From Neoarius graeffei (taxonomy: Eukaryota > Chordata > Actinopteri > Siluriformes > Ariidae): 64,000 nt of DNA. Where the stretch lies: NCBI RefSeq assembly GCF_027579695.1, contig NC_083582.1, forward strand, positions 4,436,378 through 4,500,377. The letters run 5' to 3'. Under the pieces are notes generated by a model that was not told the origin of the DNA, did no database searches, and worked only from the letters and a program-made list of their open reading frames with translations. Shown here in pieces: positions 42,125 to 52,700 of this stretch. Made by a program: the position numbers and the translations under genes. Position 1 is the stretch's first letter, and each line of letters opens with the position of its first letter.

Positions 42125-43687
42125 CCCCCTGCAGCTAGCATTCTTAAATCGTACCTGCTCCCCACGCTACATCCCTCCGTCTCAGCCAGAGCCAAAAACT
42201 TGCCTTCTCTGCCTCCTCAGATAGCCCCCTAATGGCCCTCTGCAAACTGGTGCCACGCAGGCCTAAGTCTCTCAGCAGCCGGGTTGTCGAGTCTGCCACA
42301 AAGCCTCTTACCCCTACCTCCACAGGGTATAGCCTCGTACTCCATCTGGCTTCCCTGCACTCTACCAGTAGGTCAGAGTACTTTGCCCTCTTCCTCTCAT
42401 GGGCAGCTGCCAACCCCTCTTCCCATGGCACAGTCAACTCTACCAACAGTGCTTTTTTCTCCACTGTGGTCCACAATACCATGTCAGGTCGTAGGGAGGT
42501 GCTGCAGATCTCTTGGGGAAATTGAAGTTGCCTGCCCACGTCCACTGCCAGCCTCCACTCTGCACCTTGATTGAGGAGCTTTGATGGTAGTATCCTTCCT
42601 AATCCTAAGTTCTCCCTGCCTGAGGAAGTGGATGCGATGTTGGGCTCCCGCTGTCTCTTCTCTGCTCGCCTCACGCCTTGCTGTTTCCACGATCTCGGCC
42701 AGCTTTCGGAGGATCTGATCGTGACGCCATCTCAACCTCCCCTGTGTCAGAGCTGTCCTGCATCCTGACAGGACATGTTGTAACGAAGCGTTGTTGGTAC
42801 CGCATAGGTCACAGGCTTGTTCTGCCCCCAGCCACTGATGTAAGTTACGAGGGCAGGGTAAGGTGTCATACGTTGCTCGGATTAGGAAACTAAGGCAGGC
42901 CTGTGGAGTCTTCCAGAGATCCGCCCAGCTGACAGTTTTTCTCGTTATCCCCTCCCATGTTGTCCAACGGCCCTGCTGGCCCTGAGCGATGGCCTTGACT
43001 TTGAGCTCCTCCTGCTCCATCCTGGCCATCTCAGCAGCCACCAGGTCCTTCCTCTCCTTCTTACTTGATCTGGACCACACACGGGGTGGCTCCCTCCATC
43101 CAAGGCCTGCCCTCCCTAGCTGGACCATGCCAACCACTTCCTGGTGTTGTATCCTGCTTACTACCCTCTGCACCTCCTCCTCCACCTTCCACTTCCTCCC
43201 CGTCTTAACCCGTGCCCACTGGTCCTTCACCGCTGCATCGGAAGACTCCCTCAACTCCATTACAAGCCTTGCCTTCTCCTGCCTATACCCAAGGGTGATG
43301 GACTTCAGGGGCAGTTGGAGTGCATTCCATCCATACAGACCTGTTGCTGAAAAGCACTTTGGGAGCCCCAGCCATTTATGGATAAAGGCATTGGCTTTTG
43401 TCTCCATCCGAGTTACAGCTGAGGAGGTGACCTCGCAGAGCTTCAGCGGCCACATTACTCTTGGGTACAAGATAAAGTGGTAACACCACACCTTGTACTT
43501 TCCGGGCAACTGGCTGGCGTCGATCTTCTCCAGGCCTGCTGATAGCTGCTGCAGAATGGTCCTCCCCATCGACTTGTCTGAGAGACTGGATGTATATTGT
43601 CTTCCCAGACTGCGGATTGGCTGGTCAGCAATGAGGGGGATGTTTTCTCCTCCTATGGTGAACACAGCCCTGTCGTTTATACTTAAT
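42125..43687 (-). mobile_element. LINE with restriction-like endonuclease (R2/NeSL-type group), 5'-truncated
   Basis: Two minus-strand frames (43710-42484 and 42674-42144). The first covers the reverse transcriptase thumb and downstream region (KLCEVTSSAVTRMETKANAF, IHKWLGLPKCFS) and the CCHC-like CDLCGTNNASLQHVLSGC. The second has the restriction-like endonuclease: RPDMVLWTTVEKKALLVELT, where PD and the E of VEL fit a PD-(D/E)XK core, then ERKRAKYSDLLVECR and VEVGVRGFVADS. It ends at about 42147. A SINE abuts its 5' break. Confidence 0.72.
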
Positions 43688-43700
43688 ATGACAAATAACA

Positions 43701-44072
43701 GGGGCGGCACGGTGGTGTAGTGGTTAGCGCTGTCGCCTCACAGCAAGAAGGTCCTGGGTTTGAGCCCCGTGGCCAGCGAGGGCCTTTCTGTGTGGAGTTT
43801 GCATGTTCTCCCCGTGTCCGCGTGGGTTTCCTCCGGGTGCTCCGGTTTCCCCCACAGTCCAAAGACATGCAGGTTAGGTTAACTGGTGACTCTAAATTGA
43901 CCGTAGGTGTGAGTGTGAATGGTTGTCTGTGTCTATGTGTCAGCCCTGTGATGACCTGGTGACTTGTCCAGGGTGTACCCCGCCTTTCGCCCGTAGTCGG
44001 CTGGGATGGACTCCAGCTTGCCTGCGACCCTGTAGAAGGATAAAGCGGCTAGAGATAATGAGATGAGATGAG
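43701..44072 (+). mobile_element. Full-length tRNA-derived SINE with 13-bp duplication
   Basis: Flanked by ATGACAAATAACA (43688-43700 and 44073-44085). The head GGCGGCACGGTGGTGTAGTG carries box A (TGGTGTAGTGG) and box B-like GGTTTGAGCCC, with a body CTGTGTGGAGTTTGCATGTT and a tail of ATGAG repeats. This is the best complete copy in the window. Confidence 0.9.
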
Positions 44073-44085
44073 ATGACAAATAACA

Positions 44086-45640
44086 AGCTAATACAGACAC
44101 AACTTAAAGAGCACCTAGTTAAAAACAATTGCACTATTCAGTCGGAGAAGACATTAAAAGGTTTTTAAAAGTATTGAAAGATGGAAGTGATTCTAGATTT
44201 AAAGTGTTTTGGAGTTCATTCCAGACATTTGGTGCATATGATGAGAAAGCTGTTTTACCAAGTTCTGTTCTTGCTGATGGAATAATTAGTAGTATGTTTT
44301 CTGATGACCTTGTCCTATAAACACTATTAGGGTAAGTCAGCGAGTTTGAAATATAGAAGGGTAATTTACCCATTAATGCTTTAACAATGAAAATCAATAA
44401 ATGGAATTTCCTTCTGAGAGAGAGGGAGGACCATTGTACAGTTTCATACAGAATGCAGTGGTGAGTCTGAGCTACTGCACCTGTAATGAAACCCAAGGCT
44501 GAATGGTATAGTACATCTAGTTGTTTTTTTTTTTAATAAAGATGAAGTAGAGTGCATCTAAATTAGGTCACTGTAATCCAACACTGATAAGAATGTGCTC
44601 TGCACCAGCCTTTTCCTTGTTGAAAAAGGAAAGCACTTCTTTAATCTAAAGAAAAAACCTAACTTGGGTCTGAGTTTTTTTTAAAGGCTCTCAATATGGA
44701 CCCCAAAAGACAATTTATCATCCAACCAAATACCTAGGTATTTGTAGGATGTTACTCTCTCTATTGGAGTACCATCTTGTGTTAAAATAGTGAAATCTAT
44801 AAGAGAATGTGAACGTGTAAAAACCATTGATTTTGTTTTTTTTTTAACATTTAATACCAACTTTAATCCTACCAAAGATTTTTGTACCTGAGTAAAAGCA
44901 GACTGTAGATAATTATTTGCTTCCTTCAATGATGTAGCAGAAGTGTACAAAATAGTATCATCTGCATAAAGATGAATCTTTGTTTGTTTCAGATCCATAC
45001 TTAAATTATTTATATAAATAGAAAATAAAATAGGACCCAAAACTGATCCTTGGGAGACACCCATTTTTACTTCTAGCAAGGATGAGGTACAATTATCTAA
45101 TACCATACACTGAGTTCTACCACTCAGGTAATTAGAAAACAAATTTAACACAGTGCTACTAAAACCTATGCTTTGCAATCTTTGCAGAAGAAGATGATGG
45201 TCAATGGTGTCGAATGCTTTAGATAAGTCAATGAATAGAGCAGCATAAGACTTTTTGTTATCCAAAGCATTAACAATATAATTTATAACAGAGGTTACAA
45301 CCATAATTGTACTGTGTCCTTGTCAGAAACCAGACTGAGTGGGACTTAAATTACAATTATCAGCTAAAAAATGTTTCAGTTGCTCATTTATAAGAGACTC
45401 AAACAGTTTAGCCAAGACAGAGAGTCTGGAGATTGGCCAGTAATTATCTAAGACTGACGGGTCTCCACTTTTTAATAGTGGGAGGACAAATGCAGATTTC
45501 CATGACTTAGGGATAGAACCACTGTATAGACTAAGATTGAAAATGGAAGCGATAGGACTGCAATCAAGTTTGCAGAAATTTTAAGAAAATATGGCTCAAT
45601 CTGGTCTGGGCCAGCAGACTTTTTACAGTCCAGGCCTAAC
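44086..45640 (-). mobile_element. Jockey-superfamily LINE (L2/I-like), degraded
   Basis: Minus strand, in order: RLSVLAKLFESLINEQLKHF-like (about 45430-45360), then IDLSKAFDTIDHHLLLQRLQ, GVSQGSVLGPILFSIYINNL and the active site HLYADDTILYTSA (45304-44681). An intact-looking C-terminal stretch follows (44496-44134: MGKLPFYISNSLTYPN to FNTFKNLLMSS). At least two frame breaks. Confidence 0.7.
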
Positions 45641-45654
45641 AGTGCCTAACAGTT

Positions 45655-45790
45655 CGGGTGTGGTCGCTGGGAAGACACACAAACACAGGTTAATTGACAT
45701 CAGGTGTAGTGATTCTGCCACTTACCTTCCCTGACTCCGCCCTCCAGTCACAGACCAACGCTTGACCACACCCCCGCTGCCACGCTGGTA
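45655..45790 (-). repeat. LTR fragment of the Gmr1-like family
   Basis: The complement of the LTR promoter-proximal part: GACTCCGCCCTCCAGTCACAG and CTTGACCACACCCCCGCTGCC match 25135-25230 in reverse. Confidence 0.6.
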
Positions 45791-45821
45791 TAATTCAGAA
45801 TTCATTGTTCCATCAATGATG

Positions 45822-45928
45822 GATTGTGTACAAATGGAGGAAATTCAAGACCATTGTTACCCTCCCCAGGACGACCACTCCTGGGGAGGGTAACAATGGT
45901 CTTGAATTTCCTCCATTTGTACACAATC
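45822..45928. repeat. Perfect 50-bp inverted repeat with 7-bp spacer
   Basis: The left arm 45822-45871 and right arm 45879-45928 are exact reverse complements; the spacer is CGACCAC. The arms are Tc1 transposase coding sequence around YKWRKFKTIVTLP. Confidence 0.95.
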
Positions 45929-46419
45929 TGTCTGACTGTGGATTGGTGGAGTCCAAACTCTTTAGAGATGGTTTTGTAACCTTTTCCAGCTTGATGAGCA
46001 TCAATAACGCTTTTTCTGAGGTCCTCAGAAATCTCCTTTGTTCGTGCCATGATACACTTCCACAAACATGTGTTGTGAAGATCAGACTTTGATAGATCCC
46101 TGTTCTTTAAATAAAACAGGGTGCCCACTCACATCTGATTGTCATCCCATTGATTGAAAACACTTGACTCTAGTTTCACCTTCAAATTAACTGCTAATCC
46201 TAGAGGTTCACATACTTTTGCCACTCACAGATATGTAATATTGGATCATTTTCCTCAATAAATAAATGAGCAAGCATAATATTTTTGTCTCATTTGTTTA
46301 ACTGGGTTCTCTTTATCTACTTTTGGGACTTGTATGAAATTCTGATGATGTTTTTGGACATATTTATGCAGAAATATAGAAAATTCTAAAGAGTTCACAA
46401 ACTTTCAAGCACCACTGTA
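45822..46419 (-). mobile_element. Tc1-like transposon, 5' half, ending in a 50-bp hairpin
   Basis: On the minus strand it starts at the terminal repeat (CAGTGGTGCTTGAAAGTTTG, 46419 downward) and includes the transposase start ARTKEISEDLRKSVIDAHQA with the helix-turn-helix KTISKEFGLHQSTVRQIVYK. At LPRSGRP it turns back on itself in an exact 50-bp inverted repeat (45822-45871 and 45879-45928), so the rest of the transposase is absent. A TA dinucleotide at the right end is the expected target. Confidence 0.8.
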
Positions 46420-46989
46420 GTTTCCCAGCAGGTGGGGTATGTGGCACCTTGGCCTGAGTGCACACTGAACATGACGAGAAGAAATGATTTATGTTGGAGA
46501 TCATGTTCTCCCACCAGTATTTGCTTTTGATGAGTTGGTATATGTGGTGACTGATGGGATGACCAGTGGTGGGGGAAGAGTGGGCCAAGGTGATGAGTCT
46601 CCCTCTGAGTTCGGGTGGGACATGAAGGAGTCTGGGGGGGCAGTTCTGGGGGGCGGGGGTTCTGGGTTTGTGACTGTTGGAGTTCCTTGTCAATGTCAAA
46701 GTGATTGCCTGTACAAAACACTCTGGTGGTAGAATGGGAACTGTTTCAAAGGTGTGGGGTGAGGGGTTGTACATTTGGGAGAGAGTATCCACTTTGGTAT
46801 TTCTGGAGCTGGGGTGATAGGATATTGTGAACTGGAAATGAGTGAAGAACAGGGCCCACCTGGCTTTTTGTGGGTTCAGGTGTTTAGCGGTCTTCAAATA
46901 CTCTAGCTTTTTGTCATCAGTAAGGATTGTGCATGGGTGTGTGGTGCCCTCCAGCCAGTGTTTCCACTCTTCTAAGGTGAGTTTGATAG

Positions 46990-47400
46990 CTAGAAGCACT
47001 TAGTTACCAATGTTGTAGTTCCTTTCTGCAGGTTTGAGTTTCCTCGAAAAAAAAAAGCCACTGGGTGCAGCTTGTTTTTCTCCCCAATGTGCTGTGATAC
47101 CACACCTCTAACTCCAGTTTCAGATGCATCTACTTCTATGATAAATGGCTTAGTAGGGTCTGGATGTTGTAGAATGGGGGCAGAGATGAATGCTGCCTCG
47201 AGTAGGTTGAAAGCCTCCTCAGCTGCCGGGCTCCATTGGAGGCAACATGGTATGTTATTTAACAGGGAAGTGAGGGGACCAACAATAGTACTGAAGCCCG
47301 GAATGAATCTCCAGTAAAAGTCTGCAAAGCCCAGAAAGCACTGTAGCTCTTTAACCAATGTGGGAGTGGGCCATGATGTGACTGATGTGACCTTGGTCTG
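46990..47400 (-). pseudogene. Gypsy RNase H region
   Basis: Contains ELQCFLGFADFYWRFIPGFS, LQWSPAAEEAFNLLEAAFIS and HPDPTKPFIIEVDASETGVR, with the RNase H Asp in VDASE. The following frame (46999-46364) has ILTDDKKLEYLKTAKHLNPQ and the integrase start. Confidence 0.7.
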
Positions 47401-47416
47401 GTTCATGCTTACTCCC

Positions 47417-48181
47417 TCAGAACTGATTATGTATCCTAAAAATGAGATCTGATTTAACATGGAATTTGCATTTCTCTGCCTTGACAAAGAGGTGGTTCTC
47501 AAGCAGGTGAGACAGCATGGACCTGATGTGAGCAAGATGACTGTCCTTGTCTGGGGAGTAAATCAGGATGCCGTCAATGTATGCTATCACAAATTTCCCC
47601 AGCATGTCTCTTAACATGTCATTTATTAGGCACTGGAAGATGCTTGGTGCTGAAGAAAGGTCATATGGCATGACTAAGTACTCAAAATGGCTGGTGGTGG
47701 TACTAAAGGCTGTCTTGCAGTCATCCCCCTCACAAATACATACCAGGTTGCAGGCACTGCGGAGGTCTAGTTTAGAGAAAATCTTTGTTGATCTCAGTTG
47801 TTCCAAGACAGATGGCACTAGTGGGAGTGGATAAGGGTACTTAATACTAATTTGAGTCAGTCCTTGGTAGTCAATACACAGCCAGAGGCCTCCCCCCTTT
47901 TTCTTCACAAAGAAGAAACCTGCAGATGCTGGAGATGTAAATCAGCTGATTTAATCTTGCTTCAGTGCCTCTTGTACATATTCTTCCATCGCAAATTGTT
48001 CTTTTTGGGATAGTGGGTAGATTCTGCTGCGAAGTGGAGTCATGCCTGGGAGGAGGTTGATAGCACAATCATAAGGGTGATGCAGGGGTAAGCCACATGC
48101 TTTACCTTTGCTGAATACTTCTTTCAGATCAAGATAGCAGGTAGGGACATTGTCCAGAGAATCGGGTGTAGGGCTCTCCAC
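47417..48181 (-). pseudogene. Gypsy reverse transcriptase with mutated active site
   Basis: Reads [40 protein letters not shown], then (after a frame break near 47945) [40 protein letters not shown] and [14 protein letters not shown]. The normal box is (Y/F)xDD. Confidence 0.75.
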
Positions 48182-48900
48182 AGAACTAGAAGAAATAGTG
48201 ACTTGAGGAAGCTGCAGACAATTTTGAAGACAAGCAGGAGACCATTGCCTAATGTCCTTTCTCTGCCAGGAAATTAAGTAGTCGTGGAATTGAAGCCAGG
48301 GGTACCCTAAAATGATGTCATGATGAGCTGCTTGTGTGAGGAGCAGGGAAATATGTTCGGAATGGACAGCCCCTACCTGAACCTGAAGATGTGCTGTGTG
48401 TGAGGTGATCAGCCCATCTCCAATGGAACCCCCATTGATGGTCCTTATTTGAGCAGTCCCTGTAGGGAATCTGTGGACAGGTTGAATCTTTGAACGACTG
48501 CACAGTGGATAAGATTCTCTTCTGCCCCTGAATCTATGAGTGCAGAGAGGACATGGGTAGCGTCTGGCAGCTTCAATAGTATTGGTAATTTAAGCAAACA
48601 GGGCAACATAGATAAAGTAATAAAGCAAGGTTGAGATGAAACGGAAATACTGGTCATACACTGAGAGACAGGTGGAAATCAAACAGCTTGTTATGTTAGT
48701 AGGGAACACTGAATGATACTCCGCGACTACATTGAATGAGAGCTTAGCTTATATAGGTGAGGGATAATTGCTGAATGAGATGCAGGTGGCATAATTAGTC
48801 ATCAGGTGACAGAGGGCGCTGTGACTGTTGGGGTTTGTAGTGCGAAGCTGCCATGTTTGGAGGCTGCTCTGAACTTGTGTTTTCAGTGCCATTACTGAGG

Positions 48901-49470
48901 CTCTTTATCATTTAAAAATATGCAACATTGCAGATATTCACACTGCAATTTCAAGTGTTTTAAATATTTCCAAAACAGTAAAACATGGTTCTTTGAGCTT
49001 TTTTTGCATTCCACACTAATCAGGAAGTAAATATTGGCACAGGAAATTAAAGTCTACGAGATGAGTTTGTCGCGAGAATCAGGAGATTGTGACCTCTAGT
49101 GGTCAGGAGTGGTACTGCAGGACACTGGACAGTGGAGCAGAAACACTTGTGCAATTTTAACAGTTTGCTGAAGTCAAATGAAAACCGAGCTCTTACTGTC
49201 AGTATTATTACGTGAAGTGATATTACTAACCCAGTTTATAAATCTGCTGAGCAAGCTGTTAAGAATTATATCATTACAGTATACTCACACATTAATGACA
49301 CTAAATCTATCATCTTTTTAAATTAATAACACATTTAAAATGATGTCTAGCTGCTGCCTTTTGAAATCTTTTTAAAATCAAGTCATAGCATATCTACAGA
49401 TTGTCTGTGGAGCACAATGCCGTCTAAATATACACATTTAACAAATAAACTTTTCTTTCTTTGCAAGTTC
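48901..49470. other. Intergenic between gene B 3' end and the gypsy element
   Basis: AT-rich sequence with no recognised feature. Confidence 0.35.
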
Positions 49471-49476
49471 TTTATT
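49471..49476 (-). promoter_or_regulatory. Candidate polyadenylation signal of gene B
   Basis: AATAAA on the minus strand about 220 bases after the gene B stop codon. It is the first canonical hexamer I noticed downstream in the transcript direction. Confidence 0.45.
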
Positions 49477-49693
49477 ATGGTCTTTAGTTCGAGTAAAACA
49501 ATTAATAGGTTGATCAGTTTTTCCATCACAAGTACATCATGATCATTTTTGACTCACCATTAAGAAAAAAAGCAGGAAAAGTAAAAAAGATAATAATATT
49601 GGTTTTAATAAGATGATCTAAACAACATCCTCATATTACTGAAAGTAAGAAAATGTGGAAAAGAAAACGATCATGAAGTCGTGTGTGAGTTCT

Positions 49694-49739
49694 TCAGAAT
49701 GTTATCTCCCGGCTAACATGAGTGATGGCTTCGGTGATG
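49694..49739 (-). CDS. lgmn-like: Legumain-like gene B, terminal exon with stop
   Basis: Acceptor CTCCATCAG. The first base completes a Ser codon; ITEAITHVSREITF and TGA (49696-49694) follow. Legumain C-termini end with a similar ITEAI helix. The upstream intron is only 107 bases. Confidence 0.8.
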
Positions 49740-52700
49740 CTGATGGAGGCAAAGAAATTAGAAATGAAATTAGAAATGAAATTAGAAATGAAATTAGAAA
49801 TGACTGGATGTGTTTAATTCCAGATTGACTGGAACACAGCACGTACCTCTCAACCTCCAAACCACACTCACACAGATTCACTAAAACCTGCAGGTGTGAA
49901 TGAGTGACAACAAACTGCACAGAGAAAGAGAGAGAAAGAGAGAGAGAGAGATTAAGTTAATAAGTCCTCGTCATAAGTTTGTACACCCCTACTCATTCAT
50001 AGCGTTTTCTGTATTTTGACTATTTTCTACATTGTAGAACAATACAGCTGAGTCAATTCAGAGATGAATTACTTTCTGTGTATTGTTCACTTGGAGGTGG
50101 ACTGACACCAGAGTGACTCTCAGACTCTCAAGGTCAACGCTTTTTTATTGGCATTTCAACCATATACAGTTGGTACACGACAGAGTTAAAATGAAACAGC
50201 CATGGCCTGAAGGTTAGAGAAGCAGCTTTGGGCCCAGAGTGTTGCTGGTTTGATATCTGGAATCAGCAGGAAAAATGTGAGGGGATTTTAATGTCTGAAC
50301 AGCACTTTCCCCTCCCTCTGTATCATGGCTGAAGTGCCCTTGAGCAAAGCCCCTAACCCCCAACTGCTCCCTGGGTGCTGTAGTATAGCTGCCCACTGCT
50401 CTGGGGACCTGTGTGTGTGTTCACTGCTTCAGATGGAGGAATTTCACTGGGCTTGAGTGTGACAAAAAATGGTTTCTTCTTCTTTGAAAGAACATTTCTC
50501 CAGGACCATGGTGCTACATTAAACATCACAGGATCACAAATCTTTTAGAACATAAAGTGCAAGCAGCCACTGCCAACCAGTTCCTGCTAATACTGTCCTA
50601 AGCATGATTGCTATGTTCCCAGCTGCTCATTACATTGCATGCATTTAGCAGATGCTCTTATCCAGAGCAACGCACAACATACCCAGTAGGCTCAAGGGCA
50701 CATCAGCCATTCCTGCTGGTCCAGGGAATTGAGCCAGCAACCATTTGGTCCCAAAGTTCTTTCTCTACCCTTTATGCCATAGCTTACCCATGGATTTATA
50801 CTCATTCAGAGCTGACTGTAGCCGTGTATTTTTGACTGCGGATTCGACTGTGTTTCTCTTCACATAAAATGGACATTGACAATGTTTACCTTCATAAAGT
50901 GCCACAGAAATTAATTAAAAAAACATATCAATGTGTTTAATATTAGCAACCTTCATTTGTTTGAATGACAAAGAGCACAGTTCAATCTCCCAAATAACAA
51001 GTGTCAGTAAACCTGCCGATTTTGACCAAACTACACACATGGACTCTATGAACTACACTTCCCAGAACTCACAGCGCCCTCTGTCTCCCGACTATTAACC
51101 ACAGCTGTCACTCATCACCCTATTAGTCCCTCTGTCTATTTAAACCCCACTTTCACACCACTTTACTGTGAAGTATTGTTCTGCCTTTCCCAGTACATAC
51201 CAAGCCTTGTTTATTTCTGACTGATGCACGTTTTCTTGACTTTAGCTTCTCCTCTCTCGTTTCCTCTCTTGCCTGTCCTCGTTAGCCCTGTTTGCCATTC
51301 ACCTGACCATTGCTAGTTCTTTGGCCCTGATTTATGTCTCACGTTTTGGCTTGTGCACTGTTTGCTCTACACTCCTCTTCTGCACATACATCCATAAATG
51401 CCTGCACTGTGATAACAAGTTATTAAAAAAAACCCATACATTATTGCATAATATTCTGTATCAGCTTTTGACTTATTAGCATTGGTCTCAAATTTAGAAA
51501 TTAATTTGAATTAATACTGCTAAGAAGTGGCATGTGGCATCATCATGTTTTTATGATGGTCACTGCTAGTTTGCAAGGAAATTCAAGGCCCAGAGAAAGT
51601 AAAACATGGGCTGAGGTGTCATTCAGTGTGAAATTGAAGATAACAAGAATGGACATTTCAACTTGGAACATAACATGATGATACTTTCAACATATTTTAC
51701 ACAATTTCTATGATTCACCTTGTGACTCATCACCATCTGGGCACAAATTTTTAAACGCACTTTGTAATTTTGTCAATATTTTGAATTTCATTATTTTTTC
51801 AGACCTCAGATTTTGACACAAAGTCAATGAAATATTATAGCTGTAGCACAAAAGGGGTCTGTAAACCCTAATATCGCTCACATTTATAAACTTTGCCATT
51901 CTGAGGACCTGATAAGAAAACAAAAACTGGCATTTAAACAGATAAGAAACTATTTTTTTATGTTTAAACCAAATTCATGTGACTAGTGATAATATTTTGG
52001 AGGATATAATGTATTACATTACAGACATTTAGCAGATGCTCTTATCCAGAGTGACATACAGTGAGCACACACACACACACAGCTCTTGGGGAACAGTTGA
52101 GCATTAGGTGCCTTGCTCAAGGGCACTTCAACCATGGATTTTTCTTACTGGTCTAGAGAATCAAGCCAGCAACCCTTTGGGCCTAAGGTTGCTTCTGTAA
52201 CCTTGAGGCCATTGCTGCCCCATGAATATGTTTTGGATATAAAATCCTAACCATGGCTTCCAAGATAAAAAACAAAAAAAAAAAAGAAAGATGTTTTTAA
52301 TGGAAAAATATTATATTTTGATGTTGGATTCAGTCAAAAAGACTTTGGTTTGAGGTTACAAGAAACAAACAAATATTTAGAAGATGACTCAGTAGAGTGC
52401 ATACCTCCATCAAGCCACATATTATCAACATCAAAATCAAATCACTTGAACCTAGGATAATACTAAAGCTGTCCACCAAATTTCATCCAAATCCATTCAC
52501 GACTTTTTGCGTTACTTTGGGAACAGACAAAAAAAAAAATCCTGGATCCACATACAAATCTGGATTTGCATCAAAAGCTAATCAGTTGTTCCTTGGCCCA
52601 TGGCTCATCTTTCCTCAAAATTTCATCAAAATCCATTCACCACTTTTTAGGTTATGTTGGGAACAAACAAACAGAGGCAAAAACATATCCTTTTCCAACA

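Larger units (their letters stand above)
46420..48900 (-). mobile_element. Ty3/gypsy element, 3'-truncated
   Basis: On the minus strand: partial 5' LTR with a TATATAAG promoter (about 48900-48690), protease (SALIDSGAEENLIHCAVVQR, 48560-48480), reverse transcriptase (48181-47417), RNase H (47400-46990) and an integrase zinc-finger start (46640-46450), cut by a Tc1 element. The reverse transcriptase box reads AYIDGIL, with the second active-site Asp changed to Gly. It is a relative of the plus-strand gypsy at 17404-21722, with the reverse transcriptase in uninverted order. Confidence 0.75.

Noticed and set aside
42144..43710. A host protein with Trp-rich C-terminus (WLWLRRRDVAWG)
   Set aside because: It matches the restriction-like-endonuclease end of LINEs, and fragments of the same protein recur at 56330-57030 and 58336.
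43683..43962. A tRNA gene candidate in GTGGTGTAGTGGTTAGC...GGTTTGAGCCC
   Set aside because: This is the tRNA-derived head of a SINE, with no acceptor stem closure.
49741..49802. Regular short repeats resembling a CRISPR-like array
   Set aside because: Units are 12 bases with no spacers, inside a vertebrate intron.
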